From Tetracentron sinense (taxonomy: Eukaryota; Streptophyta; Magnoliopsida; Trochodendrales; Trochodendraceae): a stretch of DNA of 64,000 bases. This document shows, one piece after another, positions 45,302 to 57,212 of this stretch. The stretch spans positions 31,276,505-31,340,504 of the forward strand of contig CM026571.1 of assembly GCA_015143295.1 (NCBI GenBank), in the 5' to 3' direction. The position numbers and the translations under genes were made by a program. Under the pieces are notes generated by a model, which worked only from the letters and a program-made list of their open reading frames with translations, was not told the DNA's origin and did no database searches. Within the stretch, counting starts at the first letter, position 1, and each line of letters starts with the position of its first letter.

Positions 45302-48109
45302 AATGATTATTTTTTGATGTAATGTAGAAGTATATATTCAAGAGAAAGGGGATAACCTCAGTGTACCAAGTAACAATTGTTCAATAATGATAGTGTCAAT
45401 GGAAGGGATTTTTGTTGGAATTTATTTCTATTAATCTATTTCTATATTTTAATTGACTGCAACCTTTGATGCCAACTGCAATGAGTGCTCACCATTTTCT
45501 TATTTTACCTTATCCAAACTTCAGAAGTTGCTCTTAATGATATATTTATAGTATGTTAAGCTTGTATAATGAAGTTTTTGGGTTAAACTGACGGTCAAAA
45601 ATATGTTACAGCCTTGGTTTAATAGCTTGACTTGCTAAATCTCAACTCAACTTGATGTGTGGGAATAGTTTAGGCCAAGCTTGTATAATTAAACTATTTA
45701 GATGAAACTAATAGCATTTAACATGTCCTAACTTGGACTTAATTACTTGTTTCAACTTGGGTGGATGCGTGTAGATAAGTATTGGGCCAGGTTGATTTTC
45801 TATACTTGTTACAGATATTGATAAACATGGCTTTATGGTTGTTTCCAGTGATAGTGAAATATAAGGTTAAAGTTATATAATTGTATCTAATGGTAATGGT
45901 GGTGCCACCATGCCAACTAAAGCTCTTTTGGTTATGAAATGAACTTCAAATTTTTCATTGAACAACATGTGTATGTAATTCCTGTTGCAGTATTTAGCCA
46001 TCTAGTAAGTATTGATTAGCTATTGTTATGTACATGGGAAAGTAGGCCAGACATTGCTCATTTGCTCCACTGAGCTATCTCCATAGGATTTACTAACATA
46101 AGTCCCTGTACATGCTTGGGATGGTGCCAATCAGTTAGGATTCACAGTAATAAATTCCAAATGATTTTTTCCTTCTTCTGAATGTTGAGGTAAAAATGTA
46201 ATCTTGTAAGCTTTTGGTATTTCGACAATGATATATGCTAGTCAGATCTCATGTCTTTGTACTTTAGATTCCTTTTCATTATGCATTTATATCAGAAGCT
46301 AATATCAATATTTTGCAGATAGATCCTACAGACACTCCACCATCTCATTCGGGTAGCTCCTCCACACTTGCTGCCGCGGCCACGAGGAAGGTCCGCGGTA
46401 AAGCAAAATGCATCGAAATACATAAGATGCCTGCAGGGAAGAAAAAAAAGGTGAAAGTAAATGAGAGAGCACAACCTGTGGGTAAGAATGCACAACTTTT
46501 GGCTGGGTATTTGGGCACAAGATGCCCACTTACTTCGTATCGATGTCCGGAATTGGCGTGCGAGGAGTGATGCGGATAAAACCCGTGGTTTGGAAGTCGC
46601 ACGGGTGAGAACAAAATAAATAGGTCATTTATTATTAAAACACACTTATGTAACTAGTTGATATATGATTAATTTAACAACGTTTTTGCAGGAGAAGTTC
46701 GATTTCCCCCCTATCGCAGAGGACTTCGTTTTGAAGTCTTTGGGTAAGAAATGGAAGGACAGTAGGTCCTCAATGGGGAGAAAACTTTTTGATTTGGACG
46801 CCCCTCCTGCTGTCAACTATGAGCGGTGCCCCTCCGATATTCCCCCGGAGCAATGGCATACGTACGTCGACCACTTGTACACTGATGAGGCCCAGGTATA
46901 TTTTATTTGAATGTTAATTATGCTTATATCGTTTTCAATTATCCCTTATCTCATATGATATATAAATGTAATATTGTAGAAAAGGAAGGCAGTGGGCAAA
47001 GCGAGTCGCGAGTCCCAAGAAATTCCTCATACGGCGGGCTCAAAGAGCTTCGCCAGAGTCAGAGAGGAGGAGGTATGTTCGGTTTCATTCTAATAATTTG
47101 TATCACAATTTGATGCATATGGGTTAAAAATTTGTTTTTCTACTTTTGTCACTGCCATAGCGATTGGCGAGTCCATCAGGGATAGCTCTGGGCCGTGCTG
47201 AGGTCTGGATAAAGACCCACACTAAGAAGGATAGATTGCCAGTCAACTCTCAAGCAGGAGAAACGATTGTAAGTAATTTAAATATTCATTATATCATATA
47301 ACACTTTAATTGAAATTCAAGATAGTAATTGTTTCAAAATGTTTGCAGAACAAGTTGAAGGATGTGCTCAGCCAGTTACCGGTTGGCTCACAAGATAGCA
47401 CGGGCCGAAATGATGTTCTCTCTCAAGTCATGGGGCCTGAGAGAGATGGACGCATCCGTGGATGTGGATTGGGCCCGACTCCCACTAGGTTATGGGGGTC
47501 ATCTTCGAGACATTCCGGTACTATAGGCTCCTCATCTGGCGAGACCCAAATGCTAAGGGATGAACTTGAGGCGACGAAATCTCAGGTGGAGACCCAAAAA
47601 GCTCAGATGGAGGCCCAAGCCGCTAAGATTGAGGCCCAACAATCTCAGATGGAGGCCCAACAAACTTAGCTCAATGAAATGCAGCGGATGTTCAACCAGT
47701 TCTTACAGGGGCAGCAGGTATATATACTAACAAGCATTAAATAATCCTTTTTTAACTTTAGATATTCATTCATTTATTTATCAAACTATCTCAATCTAAC
47801 ATGATAACTAGAGACTACTCGGGTAAGGCTACTGAGGCTTTGGTCATCCGAACTAATCTCAAAATGGAATGGCTAAAGACAATCGTTGGGAAAAATCTTG
47901 CCTCTAAGAGATATATTTTCCACATTTCTTTTCAAATGGGATAGGAAAAGGAGAGAGGTTCTTGAGAGAAGACATGAGACAATCGTTGGGAAAAATCCTC
48001 TTCTGTATGCCCCATGCCCTGTTCACACTCTTATTGTGAGATCCAAAGACAAACCATCACTCCATTTAACAGCCACCCAATCTGTATCTCTTCCTCCTTA
48101 GTTCTCTGC

Positions 48110-48640
48110 ATCATATAAAGGAACCCTCTCTCTCTCTCTCCCTCGTATTATGATAATCCACCATGTTATGTTGGAACATAGAGAATTCAGAGAATTCTAA
48201 GAACTTCTATGGGAGAGGAGAAAGACCTCTCTTATCCTCTCTTCCCTGCCTCACGGTCCTCTCCTTTTCTCTCTAGTTCAGCCCATCTAACTACCATTAA
48301 ACCTGTAAAACAGTCCCCCATTTAGCCTCCATGAATGTCCCCAACACCACTCCATCAAACCACACTAACAGCCCCAAAATAACTTGTCCAAAGCCACATG
48401 TTCGGGCCTAAGAGCAGCAGCTCAGAACCCTTATTTTCATGCCCAACAGCAGCCATCAATAGCAGCCTCCACTACTTACACCAGCAAGGAAGCACGCCCA
48501 AGATCAGCGGCCGCAGCTCACCATCTCCCTTCTCTTCTCAGATCGTCCAGGAGCTTTAGTAGCCTAGCTAGCAGCAGCTCCTCCTTTCCCACCTCTTCCA
48601 TGACAACAGTGGGTAAGCCTCTTTCATTTCTCTTGCCTTG
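48110..48640 (+). promoter_or_regulatory. Promoter-and-leader-like segment in the large TNPA intron
   Basis: ATATAAAGGA (TATA at 48114-48120) is followed by a CT-rich stretch. A GC-richer open segment encoding a Ser/Ala-rich peptide (MSKATCSGLRAAAQNP at 48384) then ends in GGTAAGCC, a splice-donor-like site, near 48611. T-rich intron-like DNA follows to about 49010. This arrangement resembles a captured gene or LTR 5' end. The order is visible; the interpretation is weak. Confidence 0.3.
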
Positions 48641-49012
48641 TTAGTTTAAGATCACTAGGTAGTTTTAGAATCTGTTAATTTCTATGTTTGTTTAATTAGA
48701 TAGCATTAGATTAGAACAATTAATCTATGGTTCTTTAGTCAATCTTTAAGCTTTAGGTAGAATATGTTTTTAGGACTTAACTTAAATCCTTTTTGCTTGA
48801 CCTGAGATTAGTTAAGATTTTTGTTTTATTTTTAAGATTACCTTTAACGTACTTTAAGAATAGAATAAGTCTGTCTTTATTTTAGTTTTTTTTTAGATTA
48901 GATTAAATCTAGATTTTGGGGGTTAGTTTTAATTGAGTTTTAACATAGGAAAAATCTAGTTTTGAATTAGCTTTTAGATTGATTTTAAATTAGACTAAAT
49001 CTGTTTCATGGT

Positions 49013-49807
49013 CTAAATCTGCTCATCGCCTAGAGAACTGATTTTTAAATTAGTGAATTGTTATGTCTAGAATAAGAGAGGCGATGAGCAGCCATTGTTG
49101 TAACTTGTAACTCATTGGGCTCATTGGGCATTTGGGTTACAATCGGCACCCTATTGGTCTTTCCAAAGAAAAATTAATAAATATGTCAAATCATTATTCT
49201 AATTTTTTTTTATAATATTCCTTTTTACTTTTAATTCTTTTTTATTTGAGTAGAATAATGGACCAATTGTCTGCCTGCTATAGCCCAATAGACTACAACA
49301 GGTGCTACAACTCATCTGCTCTCCTCAAATAAGAATCAGCTATGCGTGGTGCCAATAAGAAATGCGCCAGTTGTTGTTGCTGAATTTGCAATAGCACAAA
49401 CTCAGCAGCAGTGATGTAGTGCCTTTTGTTGAGAGCTAATGAGGAGATAGGATCACAACCAATTGCGTTGAATTCAATTAAATATGTGACACATGTTGAT
49501 TGGAAAAGAGAAAAAAATTACAGAATTTGAATTTTCGGCTTCTTTCTATCGTTCAATCCATATGTGCCACATATACAATTGAATTCAATTGCAATTGCAA
49601 TTGGTTGTGATCCTATCTCGTGGATGAATAGTATTCCTTATTGTAATTCATTGGACTTCAGCAGGCAGCTATTGGTCTACTCCGATAAAGAATTCAAACA
49701 TTTTTATTTTAAAAAAATGATTTAATGCTAAAATTATATTTTATTAGAGTTGATTAAGAGTGTACCTGCTATAGCTCATTGGACCAATGCACAGTGAGCA
49801 GATTTAG
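49013..49807. mobile_element. Nested inverted-repeat (MITE-like) composite
   Basis: Outer arms CTAAATCTGCTCA (49013-49025) and TGAGCAGATTTAG (49795-49807) are perfect. Within them are a pair near 49250 and 49690 (gagtagaataatggaccaat versus the inverse of ctattggtctactcc) and a smaller element, 49444-49619, with long inverted ends GAGATAGGATCACAACCAATTG. A further 13 bp hairpin ctgctcatcgcct / aggcgatgagcag occupies 49019-49091. No coding capacity. It is probably a MITE inside another foldback element, within the TNPA intron. Confidence 0.6.
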
Positions 49808-50147
49808 TAAATTTACCAAAGTAAATTTACTGTTCCAATAGTAAATTTACCAAAGTAAGATGTATGCATGACCCATCGAAATGACATTTTCATCCCCTCT
49901 GTTATAGGTCTGACCCATAGATATGATATTGTTATCCTCCTTGCTATAGATTAGTAGTGGTTCCAAGAAACATTAATGAGCAGTGTTCAAAGGGAGCCTC
50001 TCAACAGTTCAGCGTTGCTGACACTCAACCTGCCACTCTAGGATATCCTACTAATGGAGTCACATTTACCCGACCCACCAAATGAAGGGAACTCCAAGAA
50101 AGAGATTCCTTTAGTAAAAACAAAGGTTGGCGTTTTGGTCTGAGTAA

Positions 50148-50426
50148 ATGGCCTATAAAAACGCAGAAAATACAATGAAAGGAAGGGCGGCCCAACCTAA
50201 ACCTTACAAGAGCCTAGAAAGTCATAAGCAAAGGCCGCTAGATCGCATCAGGGGAGAAGACACCAACTGTATGAAGGTACGTGATCCATCAAAGCCTGTT
50301 CCAAATGAGTTTTGCTTTCCAGAGAGACAGATAAAATCAGCAGGCATCATCAAACAATGGAGGAGGCCCTCAGGGAAGATAGAATTTAACAAATTTCCTC
50401 CTCGGCTTTGGATGTTCAACATATGA
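50148..50426 (+). CDS. Unassigned small ORF in the CACTA intron, 92 aa
   Basis: MAYKNAENTMKGRAAQPKPY at the start and IEFNKFPPRLWMFNI at the end. It is basic, proline-rich and of unknown family. It lies in the large last intron of the second CACTA gene, on the sense strand. It could be a captured host exon or a chance frame. The rest of 50430-51430 is AT-rich and shows no gene. Confidence 0.25.
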   Translation: MAYKNAENTMKGRAAQPKPYKSLESHKQRPLDRIRGEDTNCMKVRDPSKPVPNEFCFPERQIKSAGIIKQWRRPSGKIEFNKFPPRLWMFNI

Positions 50427-51799
50427 TTTTCTCCTAGGTGAGAAATCTACTAAGAGGTAAGCCTTTACCTTTTTTTTTTTGAAATGTATTTTGGCTTTGC
50501 TATTTCTACTTAGTGTGGTTGCATCTTTTGCTTATAAAAGTATAAGTGAACATTGATTTCACATATGTGACAAGCATCTATCTGTGATGCGTTGATTGAA
50601 TTTTACTTCAATGGATAATTTTTTGTCAAAACTTTCGTTAATAACCCCAGAATCAAACTCAGATTTACAGTTCAAAATCCTTGGCTTCCCACTTCAGTGT
50701 TTATGAAGTTTATAAATTCACAGTAAGATGATGAGTACTCAATTCAAAATTCAAGTCATAATTTGCATATGTAAACAGTAAAGCTATGCGATCACTTGTT
50801 CATCAGTGTTGCTTTGATTTTTCATATCTATGCTAATGCCTATTACATGTTTGAAAGAAGAACAAGAAAAATGTTTATTGGGACTCACTAAGGAAAAGTA
50901 CTCTTTGAGAGATCATGGTTTTATTAAGGGTTCTTCACATTATTTAATCATCCATGCAGGATAAGTGCATGGCATTATTATTGTTCTTTCCATGCTTTCT
51001 TACATACAATAGAAGGGTATTGGATTTTATCTCATGGTGACCTACAGCTCGCAATGTGGCTTGTCATACTCTTCAGAACCTCATTTTCTGGTGAAATGCA
51101 TAATGCATCCCATGATTTGAACTATTATTGGGAACTATGGTATGGGTATTCTTTTGATGAGATGTGCGCCTCTATTGTGTCAGTAAAATTAAAGAGATTT
51201 CGGTTAGTTAGCCCTGTTTCTTTTGAGATGCTAGTTCTGCTTTATGCTTGATTCATGGCTTTCAAGTAAAGCCCTCAATATGGCGTGACATTGCTTAGAT
51301 TTGGTGTGGTGTGCTGTTACTGATGTTTGCATGCATGTTAGTGATTGAATCTTTTTTGCATATTAATTATGAAATCTGTAAATTTTATCATTTCAATATT
51401 CTAATAAATAATTTTATTTAATTGTTGTAGGAGGGAGCAGGGAGCACACACTTGTCGAGTTTTAGAGGTGCAGGAGGGAACCAGCAAGATGAAGATAGTT
51501 AGACTTACGATTTATTGACACTTTTTTATAGACATGTGTATTGTATTATTACATTATGATGGGCACCTGTGATTGGATGTATTTATTTTATACTGATTTT
51601 CATGTCGAAAATTTCTTTTTATATATAATGTCATTATGGACAAGATTTTGTTTATTTAATATTGTTGACAGGTTCAACACAGGTAAAAGAAATATTTATA
51701 TTGTTGACAGGTACAAAACAGGTAAAAAAATATTTATATTATTGACATGAACAAAACAGGTTAAAAAAAATTTGAAAAAAATATATTCATTTTTTTTTA

Positions 51800-52195
51800 T
51801 GTCATGACTATTCGCGGCATTTGGGAAATGCCATAATTGATATTGGTGACTATAATGGCGTTTATAAATCGCCGTTAAATGTTTCGTCTATCACGGCGTT
51901 TCTACAAATGCCGCCAAAGATTTGGTCTATAACGGCATTTATATAAACGCCGTCAAAGGTGAGTCTATGACGGCATTTATATAAACGCCGTGAACGGTGA
52001 GTCTATTACGGCATTTCACAAAACGCCGTCATAGAGTGACATATAACGGCGTTTTTAAAGTGTCGTCAAGATAAATGCCGCCTTTGCCTTCCCCGACGCG
52101 AGCAATAACGGCGTTTGGTTTAAAACGCCGTCATTGACTATAACGGCGTCTTTGGGGTTTTTCACGGCGATTTAAAAACGCCGTTAAAAGTCTGA
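51800..52195 (+). repeat. CACTA right subterminal palindrome array
   Basis: Nine or ten units spaced about 40 bp, for example aacggcatttatataaacgc and cgtttggtttaaaacgccgt. Each is itself nearly palindromic, so orientation is ambiguous unit by unit. Confidence 0.85.
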
Positions 52196-52207
52196 AATTT
52201 TGTAGTG

Positions 52208-52463
52208 TACGGTGTCTTCCCTTTGGTTAAGCACTTACCACTCTCTTTAAAATTTTCAAAATTCTTTTCTCTTCCTACCCTGATAAAGTAAATCCTAATG
52301 ATTCCACCATATACAGCAAGGCTACCATTTTATGAATGGGCTATGTATGAGATAATGTCTTGAATGAATGGATTCCCAAGTCTTCCACTCAGCCGTCTAC
52401 TCAGTCATCTTCTGCTCCAGCTAGTGAGCCTTCCATTCCTATCCTTACTCCTTCTATTCCTTC
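52208..52463 (+). pseudogene. Env-position ORF, piece 3
   Basis: Resumes after the CACTA element as YGVFPLVKHLPLSLK and becomes Ser/Pro-rich (SSSAPASEPSIPILTPSIPS), with stop codons near 52335-52352. The reading frame does not join simply to the piece before the CACTA insertion. It ends at the CCTTC duplication (52459-52463) of the next solo LTR. Confidence 0.5.
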
Positions 52464-53747
52464 TTTAAAGTCCATATTTTGTTATTGGCTAATTCCGCTA
52501 TCAAAATAGTGGGTCATGTGTCTTGTGTCCTTGCCTTCAAGCATCCAAGACAAGTGAAGAAGAAGATCGAAGAAGATCAATTGAAGACATTCCGATCATC
52601 GCTTTCGTTTCTCTTTTAGGATGGTAAGTGACCTAGATACCTAGTGGTTACCATAAGTGGAATTGACTTAGAACAACTTAATCATATACCTTAGGTGGTT
52701 AGAAATTGACTCATATATTTTCAATAGCCTTTGGATGGTCTTTATGGGAGATTGGATGTTGGGTCAGAGGAGGTAATGCAAACAAACGAAAATTGCACAT
52801 GTCGTTCAAACGCCCAACATGGTTATTCGAATGCCCAAGAACGGCAAGCTGACCGTTCGAACAGGCAATATAAATTCGAAAATAGTAGCTCACCTTTGGT
52901 CGTCCATTTTTTTTATCATTTTCATCCAAATCCAAAACCGTTCGAACGGGCCTCGTAAAATTGGTTTCTAAAACCATTCGAACTCTATTTTGGCAATTCC
53001 TATTGCCTTGGCTATTTATATGATGACCCCTTAGCCCATTCCAAGGAGATTAGAGAATTTAGAGAGAGATTCTAAAGGATTATTAGGGTTCCCTAAACCC
53101 ATTCTCCTCTTCCACCCTAGTGATTGCAAGCCATTGATTGCTTCATTTTTACTTGTTTGGGTATTCCTATTGTTTGGAACCAACTAGGGATTGTTTGATA
53201 AACAAACCATCAACCTGTTCTGTTAAGAACAATTGGCCGGAGTGTTCTGGAGCCTTTGCGAAGGAGATCGATCCAAGGAGGATCATGGATGTGATATTTG
53301 GTTGGTGGAATCCAAAGCTGTCGTTGACAAAGATCGATCGTGATTGAGGGGAAGACACAAGAGAAGAACAGGCCATTACGGTAGATTACGAGTCTTACGA
53401 GATTGTGATTACTTATTGAGGTGTGGAGGACTAGCCGTGGATCAAGGAAATTGAGTCCTATTTGGGTGAGGTTCGAGTCTGTAAGTATCTGGCACTTTGT
53501 CTTAGTGGATTTCCTTTGCTAGACTAGGTCCCGTGGTTTTTCCCGGAAGGGTTTCCATGTAAAAATTACTTGTGTTGTGGTTTGCTCTTTTCCCTTATTC
53601 CACACTTTAAGTTCATCATTCCTTAATTAATAATTTGATTGCATAATCTTAAAAATTGTAGATAGACTTATAGGGAGACCTAACCATCTCATTGAATTTG
53701 TGAGTTCTCAACTTAAACATTAGATTTGAGGTTCACCGGATTTTTCA
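52464..53747 (+). mobile_element. Solo LTR, 1.28 kb, with TTCGAA palindromes
   Basis: Flanked by CCTTC at 52459-52463 and 53748-53752. It ends TTTTTCA. The start reads TTTAAAG, so the first bases appear changed from the usual TG. The distal part contains gtcccgtggtttttcccgga and gggtttccatgtaaaaatt, typical of the 3' portion of copia LTRs. There is no internal coding sequence. Orientation is inferred as plus from the TATA position. Confidence 0.6.
52803..53020 (+). promoter_or_regulatory. GTTCGAAC cluster and TATA box
   Basis: Motifs are CGTTCAAACG (52804-52813), ATTCGAAT (near 52825), cgttcgaaca (near 52854), CCGTTCGAACGG (52938-52949, perfect) and cattcgaact (near 52976). TATTTATA follows at 53013-53020. 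It has the same plan as the clusters in the Tekay and SIRE LTRs, with different arms. Confidence 0.55.
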
Positions 53748-53818
53748 CCTTCACTAACTCTTTGTCCTTCATCTTCTACTGCTATGCCTTCAGTCATTCC
53801 ATCATCTTCAACAGTAGC
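53748..53818 (+). pseudogene. Env-position ORF, piece 4
   Basis: A 71 bp Ser/Pro/Thr-rich stretch between two solo LTRs. It starts with the CCTTC duplication of the first and ends with the GTAGC duplication of the second. Confidence 0.5.
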
Positions 53819-55975
53819 TGAAAGGGGATCCGGATAAAAATTTATACGGAAACTGGATCCCCTAGATCTTAACACCATAGAAAGCATCAAAATTATCTAA
53901 GAGTTTTAGTCATATCACCTCGGTGAATGATGTTCACCGGTGAAGCTTAATCCACTCGAACCATCAAAACTCTTTGTACAGATTTCTCCAAAAATACTCC
54001 AACCTCGATCCTTGTTCTTTGCTATCCCCACGAAGCTTTAGAATCCTTTTGGAATTGTTGAAGCAAGAGGAAGAAGATGTAGTGTAGACTTTCTATCACT
54101 CACAAACTTAAGGTTCAAAACCTTAAAATAACAAAACCCAAAAATTGACCACCAAGGAAGCTCACGAAAATCCCTAGGGTAATTCCCTAAGGCTCACGGT
54201 TTGGAGAGAGAGAGGAGAGAAGAGAAAAAATTCTGGAGATTATGAAAAAATCTCCCACAAATTGTGTTGGTGTATTTATAGATTTGGATCTAACCCAAAT
54301 CCTAATCTAATTACAACTTATCTAGTAGGATTTATTAATTAATAATAACTCTTATTATTAATTAATTAAACTTCTACCTTATCTATAACTACTTTAGTTA
54401 TAGTAATCCTACTAATTAAAGAGTCCTAATTGAAAGAGGATTCCTTAATTAAAAGGGATAAGTCAACATGCAACAACAGGAGGAAACCTAGTCAAACTAG
54501 GAGACCAACTCCAAGGGGGGGGCGTGAGCTTCTATGGGGCATAAGTTTTGAGGAGTTAAAACTCTTTTTTGTAATCCAATTACAATATTATCTTAATCCT
54601 AATTGCAATCCAACCATTGAATATTAATTCCATAATTAAAAGAGATATTATTCAATTAAACAAATCCTAATCCAATTAGGATTACCACAGTGGGCGCATA
54701 TGGATGGGTTTAAGGATATGGGTCAAACCCATTTCCCCTTTAATTATGTTAATTAAATAATTGCTAAAATAATCTCTATGTTTAAATTAACAATTAATTT
54801 AAACAATAGATTAACTTTTAATCTATTTAACTAATGATTAACTTTTAATCACTTAAATAATTGATTAACTTTTAATCAATTTATGAGCTTGTATTTTTTA
54901 TGTGAGCATCTCCACAGATTGCTCTGGGACATTCTTACCCAAACTTACCCAATGTTATTCCATTGGCCCTAAACAGGAATTACATCGGAATTGCAAGTGA
55001 CGTGAGATATCCATGTTGTAATTGAATCCTAGTGTATGAACATTAACCATTACGGATCCTACCACATGAACTTTTAAATTCAATTTATCTTTCCAAATAC
55101 ATTATCCCTAATAGGCCTTCGAGATTGACATACTATCTAACCCATAGCCCATTGTACATCATCCGGGTTTCCAAGACTTATGATTAAGCTATGAAAAACA
55201 ATTTCTCATGAAAAACATTTTGAGAAAATCCTTTTATAAGTATAATATATTTTAATAAAAGTATATTTCAAAACTTATTTTGATTTCAAAATCACATGAG
55301 CAGGATTTGAACTTAATCAACTGTCTTACCCGGAACTTGGATAATCTCTCAAATAAATGAGCATAGATTTCTTGTTTGAAATTCATCATGACTCGAACAA
55401 TTTTTTAACTATCCAACTATCACTGTATTGTATTCCCTAAGTTAGAAAATATGTTGGTGGAATCAAAACAGTTAGATCACTGCTCAGTCATAGATGAACT
55501 CATCAGATCTAAGGATCATCGAAACTGTTCAATGTGAATGAGAGACCAACTATCTGATAGTATGTTTATGTAAGAGGTCTCTTATTAAATGCAATCAGTC
55601 ACTGTATATTTAAGCACCCATATGCTGATGTGTAGTCTCCACTACAATAGTTCGAGATAGAACTACATCTCAACTATTGAGAACATCTTAGCATTCAGGC
55701 AATCATATAAGTGAAGTGCCCAGCTTCACCCACAGCTGTGACTATATAAGGAATAAGGAATCAAAAAGTTATATCTTCTTGTGATAATCCAATCACATAA
55801 CTTTGCTACAATATATCATATGGACCTTTATCGACATCTCATATCGTATAGATCATCTCATGATCATGGTCAATTACCCATAATGAATACACAATAAATT
55901 AAGAAGAAGTCTTTATTGATAAAATTAATAAGAATCTAACAATCTAAATGTCTTTTCTGGGCATCATGTCTAACA
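53819..55975 (-). mobile_element. Copia-type solo LTR, 2.16 kb
   Basis: Plus-strand ends TGAAAGGGGATCC and CATCATGTCTAACA, with a perfect GTAGC duplication (53814-53818 and 55976-55980). Read on the minus strand it starts TGTTAGACATGATGCCC, and a TATAAATACACC box lies at about 54282-54271, supporting minus orientation. The interior is AT-rich with many AATTAATT words. No coding or priming sites, so it is a solo LTR. Confidence 0.85.
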
Positions 55976-56690
55976 GTAGCAACAGAGCATCTTTCTCCTC
56001 AATCTCCAGATCAGCCAGAAGAATCCTCACTAGAGAGTGAGGACTCACACTTCAGAGATGAGGCTGAACCATCTTCTATGCCTTCCTAGAGATTTGTATT
56101 TGATGAAGACTTTATGAGTCTGCTAATGAGGAAGATAGATTCCATGAGCTCCAGTATGATCAATTTTCAGACCGAAGTTTGAGAGAGATTGGGTTCTCTA
56201 GAGATTAGAGTTGAAGGTATTCAAAAAGAGATGAAAGCAAGAGCTGAGGACATGGATCCCCGACTGGAAGAGCTCAGTGTTTCAAGAGAAGTAGTGAAGA
56301 ACGAGACAGTCTCCATTCTTTCTCTAATAGAGAGAAAGGCAGTGGATGCCTTAGAACATAGCTTAAAGATGAGTGATGAGATTTTTCATATCAGAAGCCG
56401 GACTGACTCTTCGGATCAGCATCTAAGGGCACAAGGCCCTATGATTCAGCAGATGACTTCATTGATTGGGGCTCAAGCATCCTTGGTTCATTAGATTGCC
56501 TCTCAGGTGTTTGGGCTAGCACTTGAGGTTTCAAATGTGAAATAACAAACCTTCCAAGTGATTAGCCCAAAGGCATCATCTTCTTCAAAAGAACCCGAGT
56601 CATGCAAGATACACCTCATTCCTTATGAATCATCTAGTGACTCTAGTGAGAAGAATTCTTCTCCAAAAGCTCAAAGAGAAGCAAGATAAG
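55976..56690 (+). pseudogene. Env-position ORF, piece 5 (coiled-coil C-terminus)
   Basis: Acidic and serine-rich (EESSLESEDSHFRDEAE), then a helical, charged segment (IQKEMKARAEDMDPRLEELS) that looks like a coiled coil. In-frame stops occur near 56089 (TAG), 56180 and 56492. A terminal reading to about 56690 is followed by the aagggggagaagagaag purine tract common after this ORF in SIRE-like elements. Confidence 0.5.
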
Positions 56691-57212
56691 GACATGTTGT
56701 AGCACTTCATTCTCCTTGCATTTGTGTATCTTTTTTATGATGCCAAGGGGGAGAAGAGAAGAAAATGAAAATGAAATAGATGAATAAAATTACAAATTTT
56801 TTGTAAATTTTTTTTGTCTTGGAAATACGAATCAAATGTATGAATGAATGTATTTCCACATTTTCTGAATGAATGAATGTAATTCCATACTTTATGAATG
56901 AAAGATGATCTTTTCTCTACAAATGTCTCATTTCATATTATGATCCAATATATGCTTGAATAACTTGAATGCTTGAAAGCTATCCAAAATGCTACAATTT
57001 TTTAACATTAATAACTATAAATATTTTTTGGTATCATGACCTTGAAGAAATATGACTAAACAATGCAAAATGAAATAAACATGTTATATCATACTTTAGT
57101 GCATATGTTTAGGGGGGGAGCTAACCTCATAATTTTTATTGAAAATATATGATTGAGGGGGAACTTAACTCATTTCATTAAATTATTATGTCATCATAAA
57201 AAATAGAGAAAT
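56691..57212 (+). other. SIRE-like 3' untranslated region with purine tracts
   Basis: Purine runs aagggggagaagagaag (near 56747), tttagggggggagc (57108-57121) and ttgagggggaac (57152-57163) precede the 3' LTR. Multiple polypurine tracts are usual between the last ORF and the LTR in SIRE-type elements. The nearest tract to the LTR is about 50 bp away, so the exact primer is uncertain. Confidence 0.6.

Larger units (their letters stand above)
46319..51502 (+). pseudogene. CACTA second gene (TNPA/PTTA-like), frameshift and stop
   Basis: Exons by eye: 46319-46605, 46692-46896, 46980-47071, 47161-47269, 47349-47717 and probably 51431-51502. The first exon is basic (ATRKVRGKAK, KKKKVKVNERAQPVGKNAQL), as in PTTA/En-Spm second genes that bind the subterminal repeats. 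In it a one-base frame change near 46515 separates LAGYLGT from DAHLLRIDVRNWRA. The fifth exon ends in a heptad-like repeat (KAQMEAQAAKIEAQQSQMEA) and has TAG at 47667-47669 where CAG is expected, after which the frame continues. The last intron is about 3.7 kb and filled with repeats. An exon before 46319 is likely but not found; 45302-46318 is otherwise unassigned. Confidence 0.75.
36065..52207 (+). mobile_element. CACTA (En/Spm) DNA transposon, 16.1 kb
   Basis: Starts CACTACAAAAAAA and ends TTTTGTAGTG, the inverted CACTA termini. Subterminal arrays of ACGGCGTTT-type palindromes lie at both ends. It encodes a TNP2-type transposase (41583-45301) and a second, TNPA/PTTA-like gene (46319-51502). 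The flanking triplets are CAC (36062-36064) and TAC (52208-52210), a 3 bp target duplication with one difference or a slightly imprecise end. It sits inside the env-position ORF of the SIRE-like element. Both genes have inactivating changes. Confidence 0.93.

Noticed and set aside
53819-55975. Frequent AATTAATT/TTAATTAA words in the 2.16 kb solo LTR as another palindrome cluster.
   Set aside because: The region is extremely AT-rich, where such words arise by chance, and there is no TCGA core or regular arm. It was not counted with the TCGA clusters.
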